Shown in pieces: positions 8,329 through 18,166 of a stretch of 64,000 nt of DNA. Numbering within the stretch: position 1 is the stretch's first letter; each line of letters opens with the position of its first letter. Location: NCBI RefSeq assembly GCF_008329585.1, contig NZ_NPKP01000001.1:1-64000 (forward strand). The letters are read 5' to 3'. This DNA is from Mycolicibacterium sp. P9-22. Lineage in GTDB: Bacteria > Actinomycetota > Actinomycetes > Mycobacteriales > Mycobacteriaceae. The position numbers and the translations under genes were made by a program. Under the pieces are notes generated by a model. It did not search any database. It was given only the letters and a program-made list of their open reading frames with translations, and was not told where the DNA came from.

Positions 8329-9746
8329 CACCGGAGCGGCACTGGTCCTGGCGGCTCGCGCTGTGGGCGGCGGTGCTGACACTGGCCAACGTTCTCGCCG
8401 ATGTGGCGATCGGCTCGCCGCTGATGGTCCTGCCTCAACTGTTGCAGCAGTTCGACACCGATCAGGCCGCGTGGCTCAATGCCGGCGCCATGCTCTCGGG
8501 GGCGATCTGGTCACCGCTGCTGGCGAGGAGTTCCGATCTCTTCGGTAAGCGTCGGGTGCTTGTCGGCACCCTGCTGGTCTCCGGTGCGGGGGCGCTGATC
8601 TGCCTGACCGCGTCCAGCCTGTGGATCTTCCTGGCCGGCCGTTTCCTGCAGGGCGCTGCCTTCGCCGCGGTCTTTCTCACCGTGGCCCTCGTACTCCAGA
8701 TCTGTACCCCGCCCATCGCGATGGCCGTGGTCGGGCTCGTGACATCGGGCTCATCGATCGTGGGCATCGTCGAGCCCTTCCTGATGGCGCCGGCGATCGA
8801 CGCGTTCGGTTACCGCAGCGTCTTCGCCGTATCGGCGGTGCTGGCCGCGACCGCGGCGCTGTGTGTGCGGTGTCTCATCCCGGAGTCGCCGATCCGCGGC
8901 AGCGGTCGCATCGACCTGAGCGGCGGATTGATTCTCGGCGGTGGGCTCGGCGCGGTCCTCGCCTACGTCAGCCTCGGCAGGGACTTCGGCTGGTCATCGG
9001 GGAGCATGCTTGCGCTGCTGGCCGCGGGTGTCGCGGCCCTGTCCGGCTGGGCATTGCTCGCGCTGCGGTGCGAGGAGCCGATCATCGACATCCGGGCACT
9101 GCGGCGGCCGATCCTGCTGACATTGGCGGCGCTGGTCCTGGCCGCCGGTGCGTTCCGCAGCATGCTCCAGCTGATCGGCCTCGTGGGCCAGGTGCCGCCC
9201 GATCGCGGGCTCGGTTACGGCCTGGGCGGCGAGGGGACGATCGCGGCCCTGTTCGCCGCCCCCAATATCGGCATCGCCGTCGGTGGCATCTGCGCGGGTT
9301 GGCTTGCGGGCCGCCGCGGCCCGGCAGTACCGCTGCTCGGCGGGATTGCCGTCGGCGCGGTGGCGACATTCGCCATGCTCGTGGGTGTCGTCGTGCTTCC
9401 GCTGGCGATCGTCTGCGGCGCGCTGCTCGGAGTGGCCGCCGGTGCAATCGGCACGTCCGGCTTCAACCTGGCGACCAGTCTCGAAGCGCCCGAACGGCAG
9501 GGCACGGTTGCCGGTCTGGTGTCGGTCGTCCTCGCCCTCGGCTCGGTGCTGGTCAATTTCGCCGGAGCCGAGATCCTCAAAGCGTTCCGCAGCCCGGACA
9601 CCCCGGCGGTCAGCACCGCGGCGGGCGTCCACCTCTACGTGGTGATGGCCGGACTGCTGTTCGTCATGGCGGCAGTTCCGGTGACCGTGCTGGTGGAAAA
9701 ACGACATCGAGTTGTGGCCGAGGTGACTGGCGGGAAAGCAACCTGA
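8325..9746 (+). CDS. MFS transporter, DHA2-like multidrug exporter
   Basis: 473 residues with about 14 predicted membrane helices, the count expected for drug:H+ antiporter family 2. The loop 2-3 signature SDLFGKRRVLVG is present, as is GRFLQGAAFA. The GTG start overlaps the monooxygenase stop by 4 bp, so the two proteins are made together. The likely role is proton-driven export of the monooxygenase substrate or product. The specific substrate cannot be read from sequence. Confidence 0.85.
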   Translation: MTPERHWSWRLALWAAVLTLANVLADVAIGSPLMVLPQLLQQFDTDQAAWLNAGAMLSGAIWSPLLARSSDLFGKRRVLVGTLLVSGAGALICLTASSLWIFLAGRFLQGAAFAAVFLTVALVLQICTPPIAMAVVGLVTSGSSIVGIVEPFLMAPAIDAFGYRSVFAVSAVLAATAALCVRCLIPESPIRGSGRIDLSGGLILGGGLGAVLAYVSLGRDFGWSSGSMLALLAAGVAALSGWALLALRCEEPIIDIRALRRPILLTLAALVLAAGAFRSMLQLIGLVGQVPPDRGLGYGLGGEGTIAALFAAPNIGIAVGGICAGWLAGRRGPAVPLLGGIAVGAVATFAMLVGVVVLPLAIVCGALLGVAAGAIGTSGFNLATSLEAPERQGTVAGLVSVVLALGSVLVNFAGAEILKAFRSPDTPAVSTAAGVHLYVVMAGLLFVMAAVPVTVLVEKRHRVVAEVTGGKAT

Positions 9747-9839
9747 GGGCCTCCTCAGCGGCCCTCGGACACACTGGAGTTTGTCCCTCCGGGCGCTGGT
9801 CGCCCGCCGATCCCGTACGACTTGAGGAGTAACCGCACC

Positions 9840-10505
9840 ATGACCTCGCCCGGTGAGCCCGATCAGCTCGACGGCGCGGCGGGATGGGCCGTCGACCTCA
9901 TGGACACGATGGGAGGTCCGGGCGCGGGCTTGGCCATCTTTGTCGAGAACCTCTTCCCGCCGATCCCCAGTGAGGTGATCCTGCCGATGGCAGGCTTCGC
10001 CGCCCGGCTCGGCGAGTTGTCGGTGCTCAGCGCGATCGTCTGGACCACCGCGGGATCGGTGCTCGGGGCGTGGATGTTGTACGCGCTGGGTGCCTGGCTG
10101 GGGCACGACCGGATCCGGCTCATCGTCTCCCGGATGCCGCTGATGGACGGCGAAGACGTCGACAAGACCCGGAACTGGTTCGAGAAGCATGGTCACAAGG
10201 CGGTTTTCTTCGGCCGGATGCTGCCGCTCTTTCGCAGTTTCGTCTCCATCCCGGCCGGTATCGACCGCATGAACTTCGCGGTGTTCACCGCGCTGACCCT
10301 GCTGGGCAGTTTGCTCTGGAACGCCGTCTTCGTACTGGCCGGCTACCTGTTGGGGGCGAACTGGCACCGGGTCGATCCCTATGCGGCCGCGCTGCAATAC
10401 GTGGTGCTCGCCGCCGTGATCATCGGTGCCGGCTGGTTCTTCCGTGCGCGGTTGAAACGCCGCGCCCGTTCGGATCGTGCTGGGGATTTCTCACCCGCGA
10501 AGTAG
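9840..10505 (+). CDS. DedA-family (SNARE-associated/VTT) membrane protein
   Basis: 221 residues with several hydrophobic segments. The N-terminal re-entrant region carries ENLFPPIPSE, and the family motif GRMLPLFRSFVSIPAG with its Arg residues is intact. DedA proteins are proposed flippases/scramblases for undecaprenyl phosphate or phospholipids that support envelope integrity. GAGGAG lies 10 nt before the ATG. It follows the exporter by 93 bp on the same strand and precedes a secreted protein; no functional link is evident. Confidence 0.9.
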   Translation: MTSPGEPDQLDGAAGWAVDLMDTMGGPGAGLAIFVENLFPPIPSEVILPMAGFAARLGELSVLSAIVWTTAGSVLGAWMLYALGAWLGHDRIRLIVSRMPLMDGEDVDKTRNWFEKHGHKAVFFGRMLPLFRSFVSIPAGIDRMNFAVFTALTLLGSLLWNAVFVLAGYLLGANWHRVDPYAAALQYVVLAAVIIGAGWFFRARLKRRARSDRAGDFSPAK

Positions 10506-10540
10506 GCAGGCGCTGCTATAACCGTCATGGAGGTGCAGCG

Positions 10541-12439
10541 ATGCCCGATGGTGCGGTTTTTATAGGACGGGTCGGTGCGCTTGCGGTGGCGCTCGGTGTC
10601 GGCGCCACGGTCGCCTCCGGAGTCGCATCGGCCGACACCGGCGATCAGGGCTCGAGCCCGGGTGCCTCGAGTACCTCGGATTCGGACTCCTCCGGCACGT
10701 CGTCGCAACCCGATCGTGGCAGCAAAACATCGGTACCGCAACGGAAAACGGGTGTGCGGACCTCCCTCACGGTACGCACGCAGGCAGCGCCGGAACGTCC
10801 AGAGCCCGACGAGGACCTCAAACCGGCCGTCCGTGCCACCACCGAGCCCGAAGCGGAACTGACGGCGGCCCCGGCACCGGCAGCCGCCGATACCCGGTCT
10901 TCGGATCTCCCGGAGGAGCCGGCCGGGAACGCGGCAGCGCTTGCCGCCCTCGCGGCGGCCCGCCGGGAGGTGGGACACGACGCGACGACCGCGTTGACCT
11001 CGGTGGGGGACAGTCAGACCACCAGTGCGGCGGCCGTGGCCGCGGTCAGCCCGCTGGGCACCCCGGATCAGTTGCGCGCCGAGAAGCTGGCGACGCGCAT
11101 CGCCAACTCGTTGCCGGTCAAACTGATGAAGCTGGTGCTGCGGTCCGGGTTCACCTGGGCCGCGGAACGGCAGTTCGCCGGGGTCGGCGGCCCCGATCGG
11201 GAGAACATCGGCCGTCTCAACGCCGCGGTCGACGCCTACGCGATGGCGTCGGCGTTCCAGCAGCAGCTGCTGAACTCCAACAAACCCACCGTCGTCATGC
11301 AGGTCGCCCCACCGCACGCCTGGTACGGCCAGAACGTCGGGGCCTCCCGGATCCTGTACGACAACCCCGACACCATCTACCGCTTCATGGGCGTCAACGG
11401 GGCGTCGTCGTATGTGATCACCGGTAAGTTCGCCGACCTGGCCAACCTGCCCGCCGACACCACCTTCAGCGTGCTGACGGGCCTGACCGGTAACACCGCC
11501 GCGGTGCTCACCAAGGACCAGCTGGTGGTCGCGGACGACGGCACCTTCACCATCACGCTGGACAGGACGCCGGCCAACGGGCGACAGAACCATCTGCAGC
11601 TGACTGCGGACACCACCATCGTCGCCACCCGGAACACCTTGTCGGACTGGGCCAATCAGCAGCCGATGAGCCTGGAGATCACCCGGGTGGGTGGCCCGCC
11701 CAACAGCCTGTTCAGCCAACTCGGTGGTTTCGCCATCCCCGGTATCGGCCCTGCCGTGGTGCGCAGCAAGCTGCTGACCGCGCTGGTCTCGTTGGTGCCA
11801 CCGCTGCCGTTCGTGCCCACGGTGCTCAGAGGCGCGGTGACGGCGGTCATCATGGCGCTCGGTGTCCAGCGTGAGGCGCAGTACATGGCCGTTGCCACCA
11901 CCGATCCGGCCACCGGTGAACGCATCGAACCCAATGTGTTGAAGAACCCCGCCCGCAATGCGGAATTCCTTGCCACGCAACTGCAGAGCGCTGGGTACTT
12001 CCAGCTCGCCGATGAAGAGGCCCTGGTCATCACGATCGACCGTGCGGGCGCGGGGTACTTCATCGTCCCGGTGACCGATGACTGGACCGTCACCAAGGAT
12101 TACTGGAACGAGCAGACCAGCCTCAACAATGTCCAGTCGGTGGCCGATGACACTGCCGCCACGACCTACACCATCGTCGTCTCGCCGAGTGACCCCGGCG
12201 TGGCGAACTGGGTGTCCACCGGTGGCCTGAATCAGGGCACCATCTCGATCCGCTTCCAGGACATCGACCCCGCTGTGACGCAACTGCCGACCGTGAGCGC
12301 CCGCGTGGTTGCGCTCAGCGAACTCGCATCGGCACTTCCGCCGAACACCCAGTACGTCACGGCGGCTCAGCGCGCAGCTCAGATCGCCACCCGCAAGGCG
12401 GGATTCGACAACCGGTTCGCCCCGTACCCACAGCAGTAG
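10541..12439 (+). CDS. Secreted protein with Ser/Asp-rich linker and unknown C-terminal domain
   Basis: 632 residues. Residues 1-31 are a signal peptide ending ASA-D. Residues 32-140 are a low-complexity Ser/Asp/Pro/Thr/Glu segment. From about 185 the protein is ordered: a helical start (ENIGRLNAAVDAYAMASAFQQ), then a beta-rich region with YVITGKFADL, NTLSDWANQQP and a Pro-rich hydrophobic stretch around 420-440. I do not recognise the domain firmly; the overall pattern recalls DUF1214/DUF1254-type secreted proteins of mycobacteria. GGAGGTGCAGCG precedes the ATG. Probably exported by Sec and exposed at or beyond the envelope. Confidence 0.8.
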   Translation: MPDGAVFIGRVGALAVALGVGATVASGVASADTGDQGSSPGASSTSDSDSSGTSSQPDRGSKTSVPQRKTGVRTSLTVRTQAAPERPEPDEDLKPAVRATTEPEAELTAAPAPAAADTRSSDLPEEPAGNAAALAALAAARREVGHDATTALTSVGDSQTTSAAAVAAVSPLGTPDQLRAEKLATRIANSLPVKLMKLVLRSGFTWAAERQFAGVGGPDRENIGRLNAAVDAYAMASAFQQQLLNSNKPTVVMQVAPPHAWYGQNVGASRILYDNPDTIYRFMGVNGASSYVITGKFADLANLPADTTFSVLTGLTGNTAAVLTKDQLVVADDGTFTITLDRTPANGRQNHLQLTADTTIVATRNTLSDWANQQPMSLEITRVGGPPNSLFSQLGGFAIPGIGPAVVRSKLLTALVSLVPPLPFVPTVLRGAVTAVIMALGVQREAQYMAVATTDPATGERIEPNVLKNPARNAEFLATQLQSAGYFQLADEEALVITIDRAGAGYFIVPVTDDWTVTKDYWNEQTSLNNVQSVADDTAATTYTIVVSPSDPGVANWVSTGGLNQGTISIRFQDIDPAVTQLPTVSARVVALSELASALPPNTQYVTAAQRAAQIATRKAGFDNRFAPYPQQ

Positions 12440-12454
12440 CGCTACTCTGCAGGC

Positions 12455-13747
12455 GTGTCCCACCAGGTGCAGCGCTACCTCGACCGGATCCGCGACGAGC
12501 TCATCGGGGTCGGCGACGGCGCGCTGGCCGACTACATCCCCGAACTGACCCGGGTGGACCCGAACGGCTTCGGGCTGGCACTGTCGTCGGCGGACGGGTT
12601 CGTCTACGAATCCGGTGATGCAGCACTGGAATTCACCATCCAGTCGATATCGAAACCGTTCACCTATGCGCTGGCACTGGACAAGTCGGGGCTGGAAGCG
12701 GTGGATGCGAAGATCGGCGTGGAGCCCTCGGGTGAGGCGTTCAACGAGATCAGTGTGGACCGGGCGACCCAACGCCCGAAAAATCCGATGATCAACGCGG
12801 GTGCCATCGCGGCGGTCTCGCTGGTCCCCGCCTCCTGCGCCGATGAACGGTTCGCGCTCATCCAGGACTACTACTCGGCGTTCGCCGGCCGCCGGCTGGA
12901 ACTCGACGCGCAGGTCTACGCCTCGGAGAAGGCCACCGGCGACCGCAACCGTGCCATCGCCTACATGCTGGCCAGTTTCGGTGTCCTGGAAGGCGATCCC
13001 GACGAGGTGCTCGACGTGTACTTCCGGCAGTGCTCGCTGAAGGTGACCGCGACCGACCTGGCCCGGATGGCCGCCACGCTGGCGCGCAACGGGGTGAATC
13101 CGCTGACCGGCCGCCGCGTCGCCGATGCCGCGGTGGTGCGCCGGACCCTGTCGGTCATGGTGACCTGCGGTATGTACGACGCGGCGGGGGACTGGGTCAG
13201 CGCGGTCGGTATGCCCGCCAAAAGCGGGGTCGGCGGCGGAATCCTGGCGGTGCTGCCCGGCCAGCTGGGGATCGGTACCTACTCACCGCTGCTCGACGCC
13301 AAGGGGAACAGCATTCGGTCGGTGCTGTTGTGCCGCAGGCTCTCCGAAGAACTGGGGCTGCACTTCTTGACGGTCTCCCGGGACGCGCGGGCCACCCTGC
13401 GGGCCGTCTATGAACCGCGCGACAACATCCGTGTCTACGAGGCGCACGGGGATCTACTGTTCTGCGGTGCCGAACAGGTGCTGCGCACGGTGGACCGGGG
13501 CAGCGAGGACTTCGTGGTGGGGATCCTCGACGTGTCCCGGGCCGACGATGTCGACGATGCGGCGAAGGCACTGTTGTCGGGGATGAGCGCCGACCTGCGC
13601 GCCCGGGGCAAGACCGCTTTCATCGTCGACCCGGACCGGCTGGTGATCGCGGAGGGTTCGGAGTTCGACAATGTCCGCCACACCACGGTGCAGGATGCGG
13701 TGGACGCCGCCTCGACATTCATCCGTGGGGAACTCTCAGGCGGGTAA
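12455..13747 (+). CDS. glsA: Glutaminase A with C-terminal STAS domain
   Basis: 430 residues. The glutaminase domain (1-310) has the beta-lactamase-like Ser64-x-x-Lys67 (SISK), the NPMINAGAI segment and AKSGVGGGI. It hydrolyses L-glutamine to glutamate and ammonia. Residues about 325-430 form a STAS (sulfate transporter/anti-sigma antagonist-like) domain, a known extended glutaminase architecture whose role may be regulatory. The start is a GTG 15 nt after the secreted-protein stop. Its last 12 bp overlap the convergent adenylate cyclase gene. Confidence 0.93.
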   Translation: MSHQVQRYLDRIRDELIGVGDGALADYIPELTRVDPNGFGLALSSADGFVYESGDAALEFTIQSISKPFTYALALDKSGLEAVDAKIGVEPSGEAFNEISVDRATQRPKNPMINAGAIAAVSLVPASCADERFALIQDYYSAFAGRRLELDAQVYASEKATGDRNRAIAYMLASFGVLEGDPDEVLDVYFRQCSLKVTATDLARMAATLARNGVNPLTGRRVADAAVVRRTLSVMVTCGMYDAAGDWVSAVGMPAKSGVGGGILAVLPGQLGIGTYSPLLDAKGNSIRSVLLCRRLSEELGLHFLTVSRDARATLRAVYEPRDNIRVYEAHGDLLFCGAEQVLRTVDRGSEDFVVGILDVSRADDVDDAAKALLSGMSADLRARGKTAFIVDPDRLVIAEGSEFDNVRHTTVQDAVDAASTFIRGELSGG

Positions 13748-15340
13748 GGCCAGCCTGGTCGGCTGCTCGAGACCGCGCAGACTGACCTGCTCGCCCAAGG
13801 TCCAATGGGCACTTTCGGTTTCGCCGGCGCGGGCCAGGGTGTCCGATGAGGCCACCAGGTGGCCGGGGACGGACTTCGCGTGTTCACAGAGCCGGGCCGC
13901 TTCGTTGACCGGCTCGCCGATCACGGTGTACTCGAAGCGCTCCTTGGCTCCGACGTTGCCCGCCACCACCTGGCCGGCGGCCACTCCGATACCAGCGTCG
14001 AGTTCGGGCACCTCGACGCGCAGCCGCGCCGCCATCGCCCGGGCGGCCGACAGGGCCTGCTCATCGGCGTTGTCCAGTGACACCGGTGCGCCGAACACCG
14101 CGAGCACCGCATCGCCCTCGAATTTGTTGACGAACCCGTGGTGCTTGTCCACCTCGTCGACGATGACGGCGAAAAACCGGTTCAGCAGTTCGACGACCTC
14201 GACGGCCGGCCTGCTGGTGACCAGCGCGGTGGAGCCGATGACGTCGATGAAGATGACCGCCGCGTGCCGCTCTTCGCCGCCTAGCGCGGGCTGCTCCTTC
14301 TCGGCCAGCAGGGCGACCTCGCGGCCGACGTGGCGCCCGAACAGGTCACGCACCCGTTCGCGTTCCCGCAGCCCGGCGACCATCGAGTTGAAACCCCGCT
14401 GCAGCTGGCCCAATTCGGTGCCGTCGAAGACCACCAGGTTGGTGTCCAGATCGCCCTGCTCGACACGGTTGAGCGCCGAGCGCACCACCCGTACCGGAGT
14501 GGCGGTCAACCAGGCCAGGATCCACATCAGCAGGAACCCGAAGGCGAGCGCGAAGAGCGCGAGGATCATCACCGCCACCGCGAACTGGGTGGGTGACACG
14601 ATCTGCACCGACAGCGTGATGATGGCCGCCAGCAGGATACCGAGCACCGGCACGCCGGAACCCAGTGCCCACACCGTCAGCGTCCGGCCCATGATGCCGG
14701 GCGCGAAACGGCGCGGGGGAGGGCCGACTTCCAGGGCCTGGGCGGCGACGGGGCGCAGGGCGAACTCGGTGAACAGGTAGCAGGCCGCCGCGACGACGAT
14801 GCCGGGGAAACTGATGCCGAGCAGTACCTTTGGGATGTAGTTGGAATCCTGCAGGCCGTAGAGCAGGGTCAGCACGATGGTGCCGCCACCCCACAGCGCG
14901 AGCAGGACGCGGCTCAGACGCCACGGTGCGAAGAAGGTGTTGCGCTGGTCCTTGGGCGTCGGTTCGCGCTCCTCGATGGCCCACCGCACGTTGTTGATGA
15001 CCCGGTTGGTGGCCCAGACGACGCCGATCACGAAGGCCAGCGCGATATAGGCCGGGGCCACCGCGAAGGTGATCCACAGGACGTGCGATTCAAACACGCT
15101 CGGTACCGGGAAGGTCACGGTGACGACCAGGAACGCGACGCCGACACCGAGAAGGTTGGCGGCGAGCACGACGGTCGTGAGGATCAACTGGATGCGCACG
15201 CGGCGGCGCTGCTGGCTCTCCGAGACGCGTCCGAGGATCCACGAGCCGTACTCCGAGGCGTCGGTGACACGACCGGTTTGTCTCGTCACCCGCTCGAGGA
15301 CCAGACCGAGACGTTGGGCCGCGTTCTTCTTGTCCGTCAT
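13736..15340 (-). CDS. Membrane-anchored class III adenylate cyclase (HAMP plus cyclase)
   Basis: 534 residues. The N-terminal half has about six membrane helices, followed by a HAMP segment ([16 protein letters not shown]...) and a class III cyclase domain. The metal-binding Asp in FIDVIGST, the second Asp and substrate Lys in [13 protein letters not shown], and the [15 protein letters not shown] segment with its transition-state Arg are all present, so the enzyme should be active. It makes cAMP from ATP at the membrane. It corresponds to the M. tuberculosis Rv1318c-Rv1320c group, here as one copy. It is divergent from nucS with 47 bp between starts. Confidence 0.93.
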   Translation of the reverse strand: MTDKKNAAQRLGLVLERVTRQTGRVTDASEYGSWILGRVSESQQRRRVRIQLILTTVVLAANLLGVGVAFLVVTVTFPVPSVFESHVLWITFAVAPAYIALAFVIGVVWATNRVINNVRWAIEEREPTPKDQRNTFFAPWRLSRVLLALWGGGTIVLTLLYGLQDSNYIPKVLLGISFPGIVVAAACYLFTEFALRPVAAQALEVGPPPRRFAPGIMGRTLTVWALGSGVPVLGILLAAIITLSVQIVSPTQFAVAVMILALFALAFGFLLMWILAWLTATPVRVVRSALNRVEQGDLDTNLVVFDGTELGQLQRGFNSMVAGLRERERVRDLFGRHVGREVALLAEKEQPALGGEERHAAVIFIDVIGSTALVTSRPAVEVVELLNRFFAVIVDEVDKHHGFVNKFEGDAVLAVFGAPVSLDNADEQALSAARAMAARLRVEVPELDAGIGVAAGQVVAGNVGAKERFEYTVIGEPVNEAARLCEHAKSVPGHLVASSDTLARAGETESAHWTLGEQVSLRGLEQPTRLALPA

Positions 15341-15387
15341 CGTGGCGTCAGCCTAGTGAACCGCGGAGCGCAAACTATGGTTGTTCC

Positions 15388-16062
15388 GTGCGTCTCGTCA
15401 TCGCCCAGTGCACCGTCGACTACGTCGGCCGGCTCACGGCACATCTCCCGTCCGCGCGTCGTCTGTTGTTGTTCAAGGCCGATGGTTCGGTGAGCGTGCA
15501 TGCCGACGATCGCGCCTACAAGCCGCTCAACTGGATGACCCCGCCGTGTTGGACCATCGAGGAGCTGACCGATGGGGCACCGCCGGTGTGGGTGGTGGAG
15601 AACAAGGCCGGGGAGCAGTTGCGCATCACGGTCGAGGACATCGAGCACGACTCCAGCCACGAATTGGGTGTCGACCCGGGTTTGGTCAAGGACGGTGTGG
15701 AAGCACATCTGCAGGAACTGCTCGCCGAGCATGTCGAGTTGCTGGGCACCGGGTTCACGCTGGTGCGCCGGGAGTACATGACGGCGATCGGGCCGGTGGA
15801 CCTGATGTGCCGGGACGAGACCGGCGGATCCGTCGCGGTCGAGATCAAGCGGCGCGGTGAGATCGATGGTGTGGAACAGCTGACCCGCTATCTGGATCTG
15901 CTGAACCGTGACACCGTGCTGGCGCCGGTCAGCGGTGTCTTCGCCGCCCAGCAGATCAAGCCGCAGGCCCGTACATTGGCCATGGACCGTGGAATCCGTT
16001 GCGTCATACTCGATTACGACAAGATGCGGGGTATGGACAGCAACGAGTTCCGGCTGTTCTAG
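15388..16062 (+). CDS. nucS: Mismatch-specific endonuclease NucS/EndoMS
   Basis: 224 residues, normal length for NucS. The PD-(D/E)XK nuclease core is seen as [13 protein letters not shown]...VAVEIKRRG, with catalytic Asp, Glu and Lys. It cleaves both strands at base mismatches and replaces MutS/MutL in actinobacteria and some archaea. The C-terminus ends EFRLF, matching the clamp-binding tail described for actinobacterial NucS. GTG start. The last base of its stop is the first base of the next gene's GTG, so a small zinc-ribbon protein is coupled to it. Confidence 0.96.
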   Translation: MRLVIAQCTVDYVGRLTAHLPSARRLLLFKADGSVSVHADDRAYKPLNWMTPPCWTIEELTDGAPPVWVVENKAGEQLRITVEDIEHDSSHELGVDPGLVKDGVEAHLQELLAEHVELLGTGFTLVRREYMTAIGPVDLMCRDETGGSVAVEIKRRGEIDGVEQLTRYLDLLNRDTVLAPVSGVFAAQQIKPQARTLAMDRGIRCVILDYDKMRGMDSNEFRLF

Positions 16063-16352
16063 TGGGGAGACGTCGCCCGGACCGTCGCGCGGACAGACCG
16101 GTGCCGCAGTGGCTGTCCCAGCGGCGGGTGGAATCCGGCCCCGACGGCTACGACTACGAGGTAAAGACGGTGTCGGCGGCGCGAGCGACGAAGGCATACC
16201 GGTGCCCGGGTTGCGATCATGAGATCCGGCCCGGCGTAGCGCACGTGGTGGTGCTGCCGGTCGAACACGGGGATATCGAGGACCGCAGGCACTGGCACAC
16301 GGCGTGCTGGAACAACCGGGCCAACCGCGGCCCGACCAGACGCTGGTCCTAA
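16062..16352 (+). CDS. Small zinc-ribbon protein coupled to nucS
   Basis: 96 residues. The N-terminus is strongly basic ([12 protein letters not shown]). Then CPGCDHEIRPG and HWHTACW form a likely Cys/His zinc site, similar to Rv1322-type conserved hypotheticals. The GTG shares one base with the nucS stop (TAGTG), which implies coupled translation. The basic tail plus zinc ribbon suggests nucleic-acid or protein binding. A role beside NucS is inference from position only. Its 3' end overlaps the convergent epimerase gene by 4 bp. Confidence 0.8.
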   Translation: MGRRRPDRRADRPVPQWLSQRRVESGPDGYDYEVKTVSAARATKAYRCPGCDHEIRPGVAHVVVLPVEHGDIEDRRHWHTACWNNRANRGPTRRWS

Positions 16353-16825
16353 TGCGCTGCGTCGGCCTTGGGCTCGACGAGTTCGATCAGTACGCCGCCG
16401 GCATCCTTGGGGTGGATGAAGTTGATCCGCGAGTCCGCGGTACCCCGGCGCGGTGCGTCATAGAGCAGCCGCACACCGTCGGCGCGCAACCGCTCCGACA
16501 AGGCATCGATATCGCTGGTCCGGTAGGCCAGCTGCTGCAGGCCCGGGCCGCGCGTGCTGATGAACTTGGCGATCGTGGAGGTCTCGTCCAACGGGGCCAG
16601 CAGCTGGATCTGCGCGCTGTCCTTGGCCGCGCCGCGCACCGACAACATAGCCTCGCGGACACCCTGGTCCTCGTTGACCTCCTCGTGCAGCACGATCATG
16701 CCGAGGTGGTCGTGATACCACTTGATGGCAACATCGAGATCGGGCACGGCGATACCCACGTGGTCGATCGCGGTCACCAGCGCACTTGCGAGCGCCGGGC
16801 GGGCATCGACGTGGTCCGTGGTCAT
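16349..16825 (-). CDS. mce: Methylmalonyl-CoA epimerase
   Basis: 158 residues, vicinal oxygen chelate fold. IDHVGIAVPDLD holds the first metal His; LQQLAYRTSDID and GGVLIELVEP supply further metal ligands. It interconverts 2R- and 2S-methylmalonyl-CoA in propionyl-CoA metabolism, important for catabolism of odd-chain and branched lipids. Corresponds to Rv1322A. The ATG at 16825 is the first plausible start at the VOC domain. It is divergent from the thiolase gene with a 94-bp gap. Confidence 0.92.
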   Translation of the reverse strand: MTTDHVDARPALASALVTAIDHVGIAVPDLDVAIKWYHDHLGMIVLHEEVNEDQGVREAMLSVRGAAKDSAQIQLLAPLDETSTIAKFISTRGPGLQQLAYRTSDIDALSERLRADGVRLLYDAPRRGTADSRINFIHPKDAGGVLIELVEPKADAAH

Positions 16826-16919
16826 AGAGTAAAAGTAACCTGACATTGCAGTTTTTATGCCTGTGTGATCGGCCACACTTGCCTTCTCAGGCCCGTTACA
16901 GATTCTTTGGAGGATGGAA

Positions 16920-18101
16920 ATGACGACCTCGGTCATCGTTGCTGGAGCACGTACCCCCGTCGGCAAGCTGATGGGTTCGCTGAAGGACTTCTCCGGTAGC
17001 GACCTCGGCGCCCTCGCGATCAAGGCGGCGCTGGAGAAAGCGCAGGTCCCGGCCTCGCTGGTCGATTACGTGATCATGGGCCAAGTGCTGACCGCGGGCG
17101 CCGGACAGATGCCGGCCCGCCAGGCCGCCGTCGGTGCCGGGATCGGCTGGGACGTGCCGTCGCTGACGATCAACAAGATGTGCCTGTCGGGTATCGACGC
17201 CATCGCGCTCGCCGATCAGCTGATCCGCGCCGGGGAGTTCGAGGTCGTCGTCGCCGGTGGCCAGGAATCGATGAGCCAGGCCCCGCATCTGCTGCCCAAG
17301 AGCCGCGAGGGGTTCAAGTACGGCGACACGACGCTGGTGGATCACCTGGCCTACGACGGCCTGCACGATGTGTTCACCGATCAGCCGATGGGCGCGCTGA
17401 CCGAGCAGCGCAACGATGTCGACCAGTTCACCCGGGCCGAGCAGGACGAGCTGGCCGCGCAGTCGCACCAGAAGGCCGCGGCGGCGTGGAAGGACGGCGT
17501 CTTCGCCGATGAGGTGGTGCCCGTGCAGATCCCGCAGCGCAAGGGTGACCCGATCGAATTCAATGAGGATGAGGGCATCCGCGCCAACACCACCGCGGAG
17601 TCCCTGGGCGGGTTGCGCCCGGCCTTCCGAAAGGACGGCACCATCACCGCCGGTTCGGCCTCCCAGATCTCCGATGGCGCTGCCGCCGTCGTGGTGATGA
17701 GCAAGGCCAAGGCCACCGAACTCGGGCTGAGCTGGTTGGCCGAGATCGGTGCGCACGGTGTGGTGGCCGGCCCGGATTCGACGCTGCAGAGTCAGCCGGC
17801 CAACGCCATCAAGAAGGCCATTGCGCGCGAGGGCATCACGGTCGACCAGCTCGACGTCATCGAGATCAACGAGGCGTTCGCCGCGGTGTCGCTGGCCTCG
17901 ACCAAGGAGCTCGGTGTCGATCCGGCCAGGGTCAACGTCAACGGTGGCGCCATCGCCATCGGTCACCCGATCGGCACCTCCGGTGCCCGCATCACGCTGC
18001 ACGCCGCGCTGGAGCTGGCCCGCAAGGGCTCGGGCTACGCCGTCGCCGCGTTGTGCGGTGCGGGTGGCCAGGGTGACGCGCTGATCCTGCGCCGCCCCTG
18101 A
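16920..18101 (+). CDS. fadA4: Acetyl-CoA C-acetyltransferase (thiolase)
   Basis: 393 residues, full-length thiolase. Cys88 in NKMCLSG is the acyl-accepting nucleophile. [10 protein letters not shown] carries the catalytic His, and ALCGAGGQG the second Cys. It condenses or cleaves acetoacetyl-CoA. Corresponds to Rv1323. The second of two in-frame ATGs is chosen because GGAGG lies 6-7 nt upstream. A weak CTGAG/CTCAG hairpin (18105-18120) follows the gene. Confidence 0.94.
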   Translation: MTTSVIVAGARTPVGKLMGSLKDFSGSDLGALAIKAALEKAQVPASLVDYVIMGQVLTAGAGQMPARQAAVGAGIGWDVPSLTINKMCLSGIDAIALADQLIRAGEFEVVVAGGQESMSQAPHLLPKSREGFKYGDTTLVDHLAYDGLHDVFTDQPMGALTEQRNDVDQFTRAEQDELAAQSHQKAAAAWKDGVFADEVVPVQIPQRKGDPIEFNEDEGIRANTTAESLGGLRPAFRKDGTITAGSASQISDGAAAVVVMSKAKATELGLSWLAEIGAHGVVAGPDSTLQSQPANAIKKAIAREGITVDQLDVIEINEAFAAVSLASTKELGVDPARVNVNGGAIAIGHPIGTSGARITLHAALELARKGSGYAVAALCGAGGQGDALILRRP

Positions 18102-18166
18102 CCGCTGAGAAAGCGCTCAGTTTGAACAACGACGCAATGTAGTAGCTGGCCGTCCGCTGCGGCACA

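Noticed and set aside
8994..10397. Long open frame on the minus strand opposite the MFS and DedA genes
   Set aside because: Arg/His/Gly-rich low-complexity product without a domain. It is a GC-rich shadow of two clearly recognisable plus-strand genes.
10379..12772. 797-codon open frame on the minus strand
   Set aside because: It mirrors the secreted-protein and glsA genes, which have signal peptide, ribosome sites and catalytic motifs. The translation has no domain.
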